Below, piece by piece: positions 35,427 to 49,414 of a stretch of DNA of 64,000 bases; position 1 is the first letter of the stretch; every line of letters begins with the position of its first letter. Both the position numbers and the translations under genes were made by a program. The notes under the pieces are model-generated. The model was not told the origin of the DNA, did no database searches, and saw nothing but the letters and a program-made list of their open reading frames with translations. The DNA is from Dryas octopetala (Eukaryota; Streptophyta; Magnoliopsida; Rosales; Rosaceae): contig OY992840.1 of assembly GCA_963921425.1 (NCBI GenBank), positions 11,286,501 through 11,350,500 on the forward strand. Direction: 5' to 3'.

Positions 35427-38400
35427 AAAAACCTCTTACATTCATTGCAGTTCTATTCCATTATCCCCAAAAATTTGGTAGTCAATAGTATGAATTATGA
35501 AAAATGACCTCTCTAATGATGCTTCCATGGCACAAATGCTTCCAGCAACAAGGCCTTTATTATATTACACTGAGTCACTGTATGAGAAAAGATTTTCTCA
35601 ACAATCAGCCAGGATGCCAACCAGAGCAATGCAGGAAAATGGCATCCTATTAACATTGTGACAATATCAGAACAGGGCGTGCAAAATATGCTGCTGAGAT
35701 TAAGGCCAAACCCAGGCATGGAGGAACGGAAGTTCATGTTGGAGCTATTCTATACAAGTAGTAGCCACGCTAAATGTGGCACTAACCCACTTGCCAGACA
35801 GATGCTATGTGCTGCTCTACTCAGCATCAATTTGAAGTGTTAAGCCCAAAAGACTTGAATAAAAGGAAAGTCCCTTATGCAGTTGAATTGCTAATTATAG
35901 AAAATCTATTCCATTGGAGACAGCGGTGCTTACTCCTCCTCTGGGGAAAAGTAAACTTTTTTTTTTTTTTTTCTCTTTTTCGCTAGAAGACAGCACACAT
36001 TCATAACCAGTAATAACATCCCTAGTAGTTGAGAACCCATTCTTCTCACAGGAAACAAAGAAAAAGCATCAATTGGACCTATTCAATTTTCTAGTGTCAA
36101 CTTGTTTTACAAAGTTTTTAACTACTTTTAACAAGGAATGGCAGTTCATCAGAATTTAATTCAAAAGGCAGAAACGAACTATATTCAGGTAGACGTGTTA
36201 AACATATACATACACACACACACACACACATATATATCCATACCTGTTCCATAAGTTCTCTTACATATCTTCCCTCTTTGTTGCTCCGTGCAGCACCTAA
36301 TTCAACACCAGAAACCCTCTCTGCAAACTTCAGTGTACTTATAGTTTCAGAGAATGATTGAACATCCGGATTGAGCTGTACAAACATTAGCGTTTTTGCA
36401 TGACCACCTACAATTAGAGAACCAAAAAACAATTCATCAATTGAAGATGAAGAGTTTCATAGTCAAAGTTGCATACTATAACAATAACCTTATTATCCAA
36501 GAGTTAATTTGACACATACCTAAAGAACTCTGAAGCACTTGAGTTAATTTGCTATTTCTATATGGCACATGTGAAGACTTTTGTGCAAGAGCAAAAATTA
36601 CATCTCCAAGAGCTGACAATGATTTGTTTATATGTTGTGCCTCCCTAAGCCTATCTCCAGTAGCCTCAGATCGATCCACTCGTTCACTGCCAGCAAGATC
36701 CACTAGATGTAGACTACCACGCATGGCAGTGTCAGTCTTCAAGTCCACGCCACGAACATGAACAGTCAGAACACTGCACCATTGATTGATTGAAAACCGT
36801 GCCTCAGGGAACAAAACATCTAATATAGAATGTCGATGAACAAACTTTGTACTGAGAATATAACCTATGAGATCTGCTACTTCTTTCATTTAGGGCTGTG
36901 GCACCGACTGCCCTGTTCATCAATCCAATGTTCATCAACTCTAGGACATCTGCAGTTGAGTTAACAGGATGCATGCTTGCATCAGGGACAGCTAACCCAT
37001 TCGGTTGGGTAGTATTCCAAATCCCAAGTGTGTGCAAGTTAGAGGAAACAAAATCATTTTTTATACCAAAATGAGGAAGAAAGGACCAATATCATCAACA
37101 AAAAAGCATGCAAGACAACTAAGAACCAAACTATTAGTGAATACAAGCAGTAGACTTGAGTCTCAACCATAAGTGAATCTTAAGATGTAATAAAAATCAA
37201 CGGAACAAAGGATATCTTTTTTGAGGGCCCTCACTTGAGAGTAGATCACGAACTTGTTCATTGTATATCTCAACCATTTGAACACCAACTTCATATGATA
37301 TGGAGCTTTCCCTGCTCTGAGATATTTGGAAAAGATCATTTAATGCTCGATAGTTGACACCCCAGTCCTCTGTTGATGATATGCTAGGCCCACTCTAGAA
37401 GTAACACCAAAAATATGTTAAGAGACGAGTAAGAATAACGTACATGGTGGATCTGCAAAAACGTGAAAGAATTTCATACCATTGTATAAGTCTTTCCCGA
37501 ACCAGTTTGACCATACGCAAATATACAAACATTGTATCCGTCGAGGACAGAACGAATCAATGGTTGGGTGTCTAAAAATACATCCTCTGTTGACATATAC
37601 CAATATAAGCATAGCAATTTGAACAAAAAAAAATCCAACATCATTCATTAGACAAGATTAGATAGTAAATACCTTGTGAAGCTAAAGGACCAAATACTTT
37701 GTTAAATTTAAACAGCTTCCGGCTGTCTTTTCCTTGTTTAGAGGGATTTGCTATAACTAATTCACCATTTTCACCAACATATTCTATGGTGGTTTGTTTA
37801 TGGCTTTGCCCCGGAAGAAACGGTCTAATTCGACAGTACACTCTAATATTACCTTGACCAAAAAAAGCATCATAATCAACTAAGTTGAACTAACAAGCAT
37901 TAAATTCAAAATATAATGATTGCATGGTTATATTTGACAATGTACCTTTCAAATCCTGAACCTCATTATACAACTTTCGATTTTCAGCAAGAATGACATG
38001 GTACTTTTCAGCAGCATCTACTAGTCCTTTAAGCTTCATACCTATTGGAAATAAAAAGGCATAGATTGTGAACAGATGCCCTACCCAAGAAAACATAACT
38101 AACAGCAAAATAAGCTATTAACCATCAGTCTTACCCAAGCAATTAAATTCTTCGGAGTAACTTCTTTTCGTCCTCAAGATTTCACATCTTGTGGAATCTA
38201 AAACAGCACTTAATTCCTATACAGCATCAAAATGTCATGCAAAAGTATCAACACCAACAAACTATAAGATTAATATAATGAGAGAACTAAGTCAAACCTT
38301 CAAAGCTCCAACTTGGTAATTTACAAAACTTTGGTAAGTGCGTTCTTTCTTTTTCCATCTCCATGATTCAGATTCCAGAGATGACTCTAGTTCTTTCTCG

Positions 38401-41400
38401 TTCTTCTTTGAATCAGTTAGTATGCACTCGAGTTCTTTTAACTTCCTTTCCAATTCAAGTTTAGCTTCTTTTGCATTTTCCTCTAGCTGCAGGCAATAAC
38501 TTTCATGTGTACTTTTGGCCATTTCTAGTTCTTGTTTGAGTGTGGAAATCTCAGAATCCTTGCGATCCTTCTCTTCCTTTAATCTCGCTGCATTCTGCTC
38601 CTCAAGTTTTTTCTTTTCCTCTATATTGAGCTTCTCAACCTGCAAGAAACCAATAAATGTACTAACGCAATAATATAAAAGCACAACAAATATAACTAGC
38701 AGAAATCAGAAATTGCACCTGCATATTCTGAAGCTGTTTCAGGACAACCTAAAGGGAGATGGGAAGTAGGAATAGCATTGAAGATCAATTAGATTAATAT
38801 TCAAAATTTATATTTACTTTTATAACGAAAATAATAACCAAAAATATTAGTATACCTGAATTTCTTCAGTAGTCCCTGATGTGAGGGTTTCAAGTACTTT
38901 TATTTTCATTTGATACTTCTCCTCACGGGCCTTATATACATTGCTTTGCTACAAGCATCCAACAATGAAAGCAATTAATAATACTGAGTAAAATAACACA
39001 ACAATATTCTCCGAGCAAAAAAAAAAAAAAGGCCTGAAGATTTTACAATTCTTGAGTTCACTGCTTGATTTGTGAATTGTTGCTCAATCACTTGCAAGAC
39101 TTTTCTCAGAAGATATGCCACACGCTGAGCAAATATATTTTAAAAAAAGTTAGAGATACAAAATAAAATGTACAGCAGAGAACAAGGAATTAAATTATAA
39201 CTGTGCATGGATTCACGAATGCATGCACAGTATGGCATCCATGTATCCTCTTACTGCCATACATGAGGTACATTGCCATTTCTCTCAATGCTGTCATCCA
39301 GAATCTTATTCCCAACACTGAAAAGTGATCGAGTAGATGCATTCTGCAAAAATGAATTGCAGCAATAAACTTGGGTTTGACTAAGATAAAGCAAGAATTA
39401 ATGATTTATCACAGTACCCCTACCAGAATGTATAGCAAGAAACAAAAAAGGTCAAGAGCTTACATCTAAACTGGTTGATTTGATCGATTCCAAAGCCTTA
39501 GCATCTGAGAGATCAACATTAATCCCCTGCTTCAATTGCTGTCCAAGATGATGTAATAAAGCAGCTGATGGATCTAAAAACAAGGAGGGAAAGGAAAACA
39601 AACGTATTAACAATATCAACAGTTTATATGCTAGAACAACATGATAAATTTAGAAGTTCAAACAAAAATTGGGTCCCCCATTCACCCATTTCCAGTGCTC
39701 TATTCTTATATTCAAAATAATAGATTAATCCAATTAGTGTGGTGGGCATGTTGAATGAAACCAAGTGTTCCAATCCACCCACCATCCTTTCACTCCCATA
39801 CAGTCTAGCTTTATAAAGTTCTCGAACTTAAGTATCCACAAAAATATTCCCAAAGAAATAGGGCTCACACCTCTGGCTATTCAATAACTTTTTCAAACCT
39901 ACCCCTGTAACTCCTAGATTCCTCCAATTGGGCAATTATGCTTCATTGCATACAGCATACATGATCTCATATATGCAGTATATGAATTTGCATAAAAATC
40001 TACCACAGACCTAGCATCATGAACAAAATTATATCACTATGAAAACGAACAGAATAATCATAGATATATTCCTATTGTAGTCAGGGTTTTCGAATAAATA
40101 TTATTCACTTCCAAGTAGTAACATAACAACCATACTCCGAAACCACTTACCACATTTTTATCCTATATATGGTCATCTTGATAAGGTTCCTAAGCAAAGC
40201 TGAGAATAAGTTGCCTAAATCTAAACAAGCTCGATCCTAAAACCAAGTCGAGTTCAAATAATTGATGCTTGAATTGACTCATGTACACCATTTGTTAGAC
40301 GATCACAAAACTCTTGAAAATACCAATGCATTGTAAAATTAGATATCCAAATAAGATGTCTAAGATTGTCACTATCTGTAGGTTCATACAAGTTTATGAT
40401 CTCTACCTGTCCCTTGAGATGTTGAATCACTTGAATTTGCTCGTGTCTCTTCTACCTCCAACAAATCCAATCCTGTCTTTGTTTGATTTTTAGTGTTCTC
40501 TCCCCAAAAACCATAATCAAAAGAAGCTTTAAGTGCACTAAGGCATCGCAAAACTGGCACCATAGACCCCTGCAAATGATCTCAGGACCATCGATTGATA
40601 TGAGAGAAGTTAAAGGTAGAAAAAATAGTAAAGAACCAAAGGTTGATTGATCTTTCCACATCAAATACGGATACTGGTCAATCCAGCCAGTATGCTTTTG
40701 CATAAACTCATGACTTAAAAACTGGTCTGGTCACAAAGACCAGTATAATATGGTTTTATAATGAACCCGAACATTACCAAAGGACCTCTCTCATTTGGTA
40801 AATACACCCCAGGTATTACCCAGAACACAGCTAACAACACAACTAAGGCCAAGTTGGCCACAGGATGCCTAGTTTCAATTTTATCGGATGTCGCCAAAGG
40901 AACCAGGATACTCAATTTCAATGTGCCCAGGCTATACTAGCTTCTACTAATCAGACAGAAACAGCCCATGGCTGGTTTGCCTCACAAAACATTAAAAAAC
41001 CAAATTAGTCAAAGAAATTAACTACCTGCTCTAGGTCTAACAGTTCAAAGTGGGGGAATCCTAATTCATCCACAGCTGCCAGAAACCTTTTGACATTTGC
41101 GAAACCAGGGTCCGAACTCCCTCCCTAAAGCAGGGAAAAAAACAGTCAGATCAAGAACACGAGATATAAAACCATGTACCAATAGCTACTAATACAATTA
41201 AAAGAAAGAGAAGCAACCAATCTAACAATCATAAAGCATAAAAACATCATAGAACGATATGTTTTAAGCAAACAAAACAGAACAGCAGCCCTACCATTAC
41301 AACTGAACCAGGACACAGCTTATTTAAAATTCTGCATAATACAGTGCCATCAATTAAGCAAGCTCTGAGTTCCTCCTCGGAAGCATCCAACGGCAATCTT

Positions 41401-41705
41401 AAATAAGGAACGATAAAATTTAACCACTCCACCAGAGATAATATCTGGTTACCTAAACAACACCAGAGTTCAAAGATAAATCATGGAGAAGCAGGACCTC
41501 AAACTGGGACTAATTACGTGAAAATAACTCTGGAGAGAGATAAAGAGAGTTTTTTACCTTCAATTGTAATGTCAAGTTCAGCATCTTGACTACAAGTCCC
41601 ATTTAAAGTTTCAAATCCCCCTTTTTCATCTTTGTGTGACTCTAACCCCCCATTTTCACCTTTATGTGACTCTGACTGGATGTTCATGATAAAATCTCTG
41701 GGCAT
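33761..41705 (-). CDS. Kinesin-14 with calponin-homology domain (KIN-14 type)
   Basis: Twenty coding exons were placed in phase, from 41705-41558 down to 33822-33761; about 1145 aa, normal for CH-domain plant kinesin-14s. Residues of about 50-170 are a calponin-homology domain ([30 protein letters not shown]). About 285-460 is coiled coil, including a 10-residue micro-exon (38748-38719). The motor starts near residue 494 ([11 protein letters not shown]). It has P-loop GQTGSGKT, switch I NERSSRSH, switch II DLAGSER, and [18 protein letters not shown]. The motor is internal, behind the neck, as in minus-end-directed KIN-14 proteins; CH domains in this group are linked to actin binding, so an actin-microtubule crosslinking role is inferred. 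The tail has three copies of a [16 protein letters not shown] repeat and ends KRWH. One motor intron is of the AT-AC type. A non-coding first exon with GA repeats lies near 42720-42960. Confidence 0.92.
34762..34990 (-). repeat. Coding tandem repeat in the kinesin tail
   Basis: Three imperfect units (complement of gaatgttccttatgatgtc at 34762, 34852 and 34930; spacing 90 and 78 bp) encode [21 protein letters not shown] blocks. Spacings are multiples of three, so the frame is kept. Confidence 0.9.
35393..35431. repeat. C24-A15 homopolymer run in a kinesin intron
   Basis: A run of about 24 C followed by 15 A in the intron between 35225 and 36244. The exact length is likely unreliable in sequencing. 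Confidence 0.85.
37030..37215 (-). other. U12-type AT-AC intron in the kinesin motor domain
   Basis: On the minus strand the exon ends QKAG-codon half CAAAAAAG at 37216 and the intron opens ATATCCTTT, the canonical U12 5' splice site. Near the 3' end is TTCCTCTAAC, a close match to the U12 branch site, about 10 nt before the terminal AC at 37031-37030. Splicing AG|A restores ...[13 protein letters not shown] in phase. No GT-AG alternative keeps the frame as well. Length 186 nt. Confidence 0.85.
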
Positions 41706-42760
41706 GTCCTGTTCTTGTTATCAATTGTGGACACAGAACTACAAGGAAACAATAATACAACGCACATACACCAAAAGGAATATATATTAGTCTACATAAC
41801 TGGTAAGAGCAAAATCTTAAGAGTGCAGACAAAACCCGATAAGGAAACTGCCCTGAAGAAACAATCAATGCAAGGTTGCACATGTGTGTCATATAATCAT
41901 CAAAAGCACCATGCCTCAATTGAAAGGTAAATAGTTCATAACTTCATGCCATCACAATGCATTGGCATTCCAACTAAGTAATCAAATCATTAAGAAAAAT
42001 AAAAATTTGCATAAAGCCCAATTCAGCCATTTAATTAATTTCCACCTTGTGCAGACAATATAGTAAGTATTTATACATTCTTGTCCTTTGCAGTTTATGA
42101 AAAAAGTTCAACACTTCAGCTATATCTTATTGAAAATTGCTTCAACTAAGCCTCAAAGTGGTTTCCTTGTTGCTTTCTGAGGTTGATAGAATCAAATATC
42201 CCCACATTGCAGAAAGGTAAAGCTGTGAACTACATTGATCCTCTTCTCCATATACACTTTATCTAATGAGGAACTCACACTCAACTGGACGCAGCAGACG
42301 CAGCACACATACATATATATATATTAGATAATACATAAATAAATGTATACATTTGCTGATATGAGCTGAACTTGTTCTTTTCGTACAAATTAAATAATTA
42401 CAAATGAGTTATTAATATCTTTGTTTTTTCTTTTTTACCTTATCCTAGCCTCAATTTTCTCAGCCACCAAACAAACTCTAAATCATCGTCCCAAAAAAAC
42501 TCATACACCAAAGAAAAACTATAAAAAAATCCCAACATGCTTTCAGCTCAAATGCAACCTTTCAGATTAGACAATTTCAAGCTGCATTGTCGACTACCTC
42601 TCACAATTCACAAACGCCGAAAAACAGAAATGCAAATTCGCAACCAGATCGGCAAACAAAAACCCTAACTTTCAGCAAATGCACAAGGCTGTACAAACGC
42701 AATGCAGCCAAGAATTTACGTACCTGGTGAGGTATAGGCCTCGCGCTTTTAAACAATGAG

Positions 42761-42804
<44 letters not shown>

Positions 42805-45800
42805 CGGGGTCTCGGAGGAATCGAATTCCTCCGAAAGATTGTGAATGCCAGAGAGGAGAAGAAATGCTGGAATTCTCAGAGCCGATCTGTTTGGCAACCG
42901 AGAAAATAAAATAAATAAATTTTTTTGGGTTTTTTTGAGTTCGTTTTTTAGGCAATTTTTAAGGTGTCCGAATAGAGAGAGAGAGAGAGAGATGAAGGAA
43001 GCGTTGGAAAATAATAGGGAGTGAAAGAGAAATGATGTGTGTGTTAGTTGGGATTTGGATTTTGCTTTTTAATTTTTTGTTTTCAAAGTAGGGGCTTGTA
43101 TTTTTGGTTAATTGCAGTTTGGTTCCTCCTCTACTTTTGGAGTTGGGTTCCCGCCTTGTTATTTTGTCTTTGTTGCTTTTTTCGGATTTTGAATCGAATT
43201 TTGGTTTGACCAAAAAAACTAAATTTAAGACTCCGGCCAAACAAGACAATAAATTAATAATTAAAAAAATTAATTAATAATTAAAATTTTAAAATAGAAG
43301 GTATGTGAGCTCACAGGCCGGCCAGCGCGTGGAAGAGCACGTGCCACCCTCACCACTACTCATTAGTATAGCACAAGACGACAACAAAGCATGCTTACCT
43401 TTCCGGCTTTCCTTTCTATTTTTGGCAACTCTATACAACACGCTTAGCAAGTTAAGACTTAAGAGTAATTGAGTTGGATAAATCATAAATTAACACGTGT
43501 CTATTAATAACAAAATAAGTGTTTTTTTCGATAAGAGAAAATAGAACTACAATGAAAAATTTTCAAAAATTGCAGTTCGATCCTAAACCATCAAAGTCGA
43601 ATGCTAAGGTAGACTATTTATAAAGGGAGTTGAACCATATAATTTTATAATTTTTATAATGATCTAATTTAGTACAAACATATACAGCAAAATTTATTTT
43701 TCTAATAATATGCTTAATTAGGGTTTGTCTCATAGTGAGCCAGTGAGGTTGTTATATATGTTAGTCTCACCTCATTGTGAGATGATATTCTAAAGACACA
43801 ATTTGAAAGAATCTTTTGATGTTAGAATAATGACTTTTCATTGATGCTTAAAAACTTATACATGTAAAAAAAATAGTGCTACTATTTTCACCTTCGTTTT
43901 CTATTTTCTCACCCACTCTTTAAGTTTTTCTTTAATTATAAGTTTGTCATTCTCTAAAATTACTTAAAAGGACATATGACATATTTAAACATTTCAATGC
44001 AAAATAAAAAATTAATGAATTAATTAAAAGGCTAGGCATAACCCCATAACCCAAGCAGCCAAACAGTGGCGGCGTTCCCGAATAAGGGCCATATGTGTGG
44101 GAGTGGGAATGGGAGTGTGATTGTGAGTATGAGTTTGAGTTTGAGTGCCAAAGCGAGTGAGATTGTAATTTTAAGGTTTGTTTTTCACTGTATAAGTGGG
44201 AGTGAATATTGCAACTAATGAAGAATATATTTATAATATACTTGAAACCTTAAGGTTGTGTACTAATTGTGATCATAATTACTTGAACTAATGAAGGGCC
44301 ATGATGAATAGCAGAATATGGGTATTTAGAAAGGTTCTAACCAAATCAATTTAGATTCGAAGATCGATTATGCTTTTTAAATTAGGAAACTTTATTTCCT
44401 TGTTTGTGTTGGTAATTTGGATTTTAGGGTCTGCAGCTTGGTGGCCAAACAATTAATTTTAAGGTCTATTGATTTTAACTACTAAATTTCAATAACTTTT
44501 TAGTTTAGGTACAAAAATTAAATAGCATTTTAGATTATGTACTAGTTGAAAAGTCAAACAAATTAATAAAGTAAAAGGTATTAGAATTTACAAATATTAC
44601 ATCACATGCCACTACAATAAAAAAATAAAAATAATATTACATCACAAATATTACATTAATTTATACTATATTGTATTAAAATCAATCCAATCACAACTTA
44701 ACTGTGACTGTCTTGGTAAATTGAAAGAGATAACTCACACCACTATACTATATATTATTTTGAGTAAAAGTATTGTTTTGACATCTATTTATACTATATT
44801 GTAGTATAATTTCTCTAAAAAAAATTCAATTAATTCACAATTTAACTGTGACTGTCTCACAACTTAGATGTGAATGTCGTTCAGTCACAACTAAATTTGA
44901 AGTTGTGAGTGTCGTACAGTCACAACTAAATGTGAAGTTGAGACTACATCAGCAAATTTTCAAAATAATATAAAAGCTTTAAGGGTAATTTTGTTAAAAC
45001 CTTATAAATTTTAACTAACACTCATCATATGTGAGCCAAAGGATAAAAATGTCAAATGAAAAAGGCTCAAATCAAAGGGGTCAACATATTTGTGACATAA
45101 TCTAAAAAACTACATTTAAATTGGGTAGTTCAATTGAAATATTATATGGTCTTCATGCCATACCAAAAAATTATTGGGATTTGATATTTAATCCTAATTT
45201 TCTATTAATTTTATGAGGTTTGCATTATTTTCTATTGAACTTGCAGGTTGCATTAAGGACAAAATTAATTTGTAAGAAATCGATGGAGTGATTAATTGAG
45301 GGGATGCTGAAGTCTGAAGGCCAATAGCTAGCAGTAGTGTAATTTTATAGTGATAAGCATTAATCTAATAATAGTTCCTTGATCAAAGTTTGGAGGGTAT
45401 GCAACTCTTTTTAACAATGAGTAATTTTACAATCATCAAACCAAATTTCAAAATTTTGAATTCCAACCTAGTAAATGTGTTTTATTTATTCTAGATTTCA
45501 TTTATTTTTTATATGTAAATATTATCATGTTGATTAATATTTAATATTGTCACATTATTGATAATGAAGATTAGGGCAAGAGATATTTTGGATTGTAATT
45601 CATCAATAATGTTGTGAGTCCACTATTTTTCGTGAATTAGGATTTGGACTTGGGTTGTAGTCATCCGCTAATGAATACAAATTGAAATGGCCCAAAATGC
45701 GTCATATAAAGTTGTGACTTGTGAGTTAGTACTACACCAAACATTTGCATTTTAACACCCATGCTCAATCCTAAATCCTATGGACCCCAACAATATTTTG

Positions 45801-45830
45801 AAATATACCGATACTATCCTTAAAATAATT
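41706..45830. other. Kinesin 5' region and long intergenic spacer
   Basis: About 41711-42720 is the 5'-UTR intron of the kinesin gene (acceptor complement ccttgtag at about 41741). About 42720-42960 is the leader exon. The rest is AT-rich spacer. It contains a repeat of ttaattaataattaaaa near 43250-43285, a duplicated block containing actatattgta and aactgtgactgtct (about 44650 and 44797), and a 35-bp tandem repeat cagtcacaactaaat near 44883-44940. No gene is visible. Confidence 0.5.
42764..42801. repeat. (GA)n microsatellite in the kinesin leader
   Basis: About 19 GA units on the plus strand, hence a CT-rich leader on the transcript. A second shorter GA run is at about 42974-42992. CT-rich leaders are common near plant transcription starts. 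Confidence 0.9.
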
Positions 45831-45839
45831 TAAACTAAA

Positions 45840-47675
45840 GGCTTATTTGCACATTTGCTCCCTGATTTTTTGGTTTTTTCTCACTTTGCCCCATCATATT
45901 TATTTGTATCATATAACTCCCTGAACTTTTATGTCGTGTCCCACATTACCCGATTCCGTCAACTCCGTCTTAACTTCCATTACAGATGCTGACGTGGCGG
46001 GGTAATATCGTCTTTTCACCCATATAAGACCAGCATTTGCCATATTTGTGCCATGTTGTGGATTTGTGGGACCCAACACTCCATGTTGGCAATCCTTCCA
46101 CATTTTAAATAATAAAAATAAAACTAAAAAATTATTAACACAAAATAAATAAACAAAATAAACAAAAAATCATCAAAACACATCCACCCCTCTCTTGCTT
46201 CCCTTCCACCACCGACAGCAACTCACCACCACCATCTTCACCCTCCCTCCCTCCCTCCCCCATCAACCGGACCACCATCCTCATTAGCCGCGCACCTCCT
46301 CCCATTCTCTCTCTCTCTCTCTCTCTCCTCATCCCTCCCTATGTTCTCATCTCGGTCTCTGCTCTGCATCTTGATGATTCAAATAACCAAATGCTCACTG
46401 GATTTCTTCACCAAATGCTCACTGGTTAATGAGCATTTTTTGGTTCTTTTTTTAGGTTATCATGCTCAAATCAGCAAAACACCAATCCACCAAAACCCCA
46501 ATCAAAATTACAGCTCCAAAACCACTATAGAACCAAAATTCGACTACTAAATAGAATCCATCAATTTGATCACAACTGAAAAATAAAAATTTAAAACTTA
46601 AAATTTAAACAAAAAATCAAAAGGGAAATACAAAACAGAGAGATGCGAGGCACAGGGTGCGAAACCCAGTCGACGTGCGAAGCCAGAATACCATGGCTGC
46701 CACCGTGCCACACCGAATCAAGGTCCAACCCGACCCGATTTCGTCGCGGCCATGGCTGTGAAGAGAGAGAAATAGATTGGGAGGAGAGGGAAAGATAGAA
46801 AAAAAGAAAGAGAGGGAAAGAAAATGAGAGGGGCTGGGCTGGGGGAGAGGTGGATCGGGGCTGGGGCTATGTTGGAGGGGAAAGGGATGGGCTGGGTGGG
46901 GGAGGGTGTGGGGGAAGGGTTTGGTCTAGGGATGGCAACGGGGCGGGTTCGGGGCGGGTTTGCCAATACCATACCCGCCCCGCTGGGTAATCGGGTCCCC
47001 ATCGGGGGTATTCGGGGCCCCTATTATTTTCAAAAAAATAATTTTTTTTATTAATAACATATCAAATTAATATAAATATATAATATAATAGATGAAATAC
47101 ATTAAAATTCATCATATTATATTACAATAACACTAAATCATAAAGAGAACACTATTAAATTTTAAAGATATGCAACAAAAATTAAGAAAATAAATTAAAA
47201 TATAATTATGTAATATAATATTTTTATTAAACGGGTATACGGGGCGGGGCGGGGATGGGGATGGTATTACCATACCCGCTTAATCGGGGCGGGTCCCCAC
47301 GGGGATTTTCGGGGGCGGGGAATTTTGCCATCCCTAGTTTGGTCGGCATATACAGTGGGTGGGGGGAGGGCATTGAGTTTTTTTTAAAAAAATTTATATG
47401 TAATTAAATTTTAAGATTTTATATTTAAAATATTATTCTAATTTTAAGTTTTATTATTTTATTAATTTAAATATAATTTTAACAATATTTTATGGCTGAA
47501 AAGACGATATTACCCCGCCACGTCAGCATTTGTAACGGAAGTTAAGACGAAGTTGACGGAATCGGGCAATATGGGACACGACATAAAAGTTCAGGGGGTT
47601 ATATGATACAAATAAATATGAGGGGGTAAAGTGAGAAAAAACCTAAAAATCAGGGGGCAAATGTGCAAATAAGCC
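45840..47675. mobile_element. Fold-back MULE-like element D (1836 bp)
   Basis: Terminal inverted repeats of about 185 bp (45840-46022 against 47494-47675) share ggcttatttgcacatttgc, ggttttttctcacttt, catataactccctgaactttta as shorter blocks, and gctgacgtggcggggtaat. An imperfect 9-bp duplication flanks it (taaactaaa at 45831, taaagtaaa at 47676). The interior has CT repeats and G-rich stretches and no transposase. A hAT-type MITE is nested at 46927-47336. Confidence 0.82.
46927..47336. mobile_element. hAT-type MITE nested in element D (410 bp)
   Basis: Ends are tagggatggcaa and ttgccatcccta, a perfect 12-bp terminal inverted repeat of hAT type. A perfect 8-bp duplication gtttggtc flanks it (46919-46926 and 47337-47344). 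Subterminal GC-rich repeats (ggggcggg, ataccatacccgc) surround an AT-rich core. No coding capacity. Confidence 0.92.
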
Positions 47676-47684
47676 TAAAGTAAA

Positions 47685-49405
47685 TAAAACATCTTTAAAA
47701 AGGTTGTTGAGCTTTGCATCCACCTTCACCTTGCCTCCCCGAGCGAATAAAGATTTTTATGTCTTTTCGCTTGACTCCCTCCTTCTTCATCGCTTCTCTT
47801 GCTTCCTTTCCGATGTAAACCCCACTTTCTTTCTTTCCTTCCCTCCTCTTGTTTACCACAAAATAAGAGTGAGAGGGGTTTTGCATGGATGAGAGGAATA
47901 GAGGGAGGGAAGTTGAATGAATGGGTTGTTGGAAACTTTGCTTTAAGACAAAGTGTTTAGTGTTGGAAGAACCACTCATTTCTAAATTTTTCTAATTTTA
48001 AGAAGGGTCATTTACAGATAAATTAATAGAATTTTTCAAAATTACAAAGTCCTTAATGCACTTTTCTATAAATCATTTTAGTCACCATTGACCAAAATGG
48101 AAAAAGATATATTATAATTAATAAACATTATCCTACCATGCAAATTTAGATTTGTATCATGTTTGTGTTTGATTACTACACATGAAAATAGTTTTGGGTG
48201 TTCCAAATCCTAAATCAAATCAAGAGCAATGTCGTAATTTCATTCTCATAAGTAAGAAAAAAATAGAATAAGTAAATTAGTAATTTTTGATACACCAAAT
48301 TACATAACATCAGTAAATGGATTGGACCTATTGACTAGAGTAGAAAAAAAATTTCAAAACTCATTAACTTTTATGGAAAAAAAAATCCAAAATAACTATT
48401 ATTTTATTGATTATAATGGAATTTACTATTTTAAGAAATACAATTTAACTTGCCCAGAAAGGAAATCTAGTAAAATCCCCCTTCTCTTAGCAGTTAGCAC
48501 TATGACAGATCCAGGCCCAAACAAGAAGCAAGAGTGAAAAACTAAAGAATCATCACCCTGTGCGTCTAGAACAAGCTAAATAATATGGTTCAAGTGGGGC
48601 TACAATAGGCCAAATGGAAACCAAATGTGAAAGCCAAACCGCAATCCAAATAAAAAAATTCAATTATGTGTTGTAAATATTGATATTTAGGTTACTGTCC
48701 ACATGTATATATTTAGAGTTTGAATAATGTTATACTTACTACATTCTTATACAATATTTTTATACTATTTTACGTGTCATTACTTTATTGGACAAAGTTT
48801 TTATTTTCTTTTTTGGGTTTTTATTTTTATTTTGTAGTGACCAATATATGAATGTCATGTAAGTTGCCACATAAGGTGGTATAAAATATTAAAATTATGG
48901 TATAAAAATATAAGATATCTAGCACTATTGTTAGAGTTTTTATGCAATTTACATTTATCATAATATTTTATTGTGTAAAATAAGAAAACTTAGGGGTGGT
49001 CTCTAAAATAACGCTAAACCTACAAATAGAAGGCTTATGTTAATGAAAATTATACTTTGAATTGGAGATACTTTGAATTCTCCAAAGCTATATGTTGTAT
49101 TCTCTCCATCATTTCTCTCTAACTTTGATAACATTATTGAGCTTTTTTATTGTTGGTAACAATAAATCATGGGTCTTGAGAGCCAAGGCAAAATTGTGAA
49201 TATTCAACTCATGGAGAAATTATTGTGTGTGTGTAACACCACGTGACATGTTACTAATCTATTCAAATTATTACACTTGTATAATAATTTTTTAAATCCT
49301 AAAATCTAGAAAACACTCTAAAATTTATGAAAAAACTGTTAAAATTGTTCACATGTTATAATTTGAATAAATTGATAACACCTAGTGATATTACGATCAG
49401 ATATA
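47685..49405. other. Intergenic spacer between elements D and C
   Basis: AT-rich DNA with a short pyrimidine-rich stretch at about 47710-47860. No gene or mobile element could be bounded. Confidence 0.5.
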
Positions 49406-49414
49406 ATAATTTTT

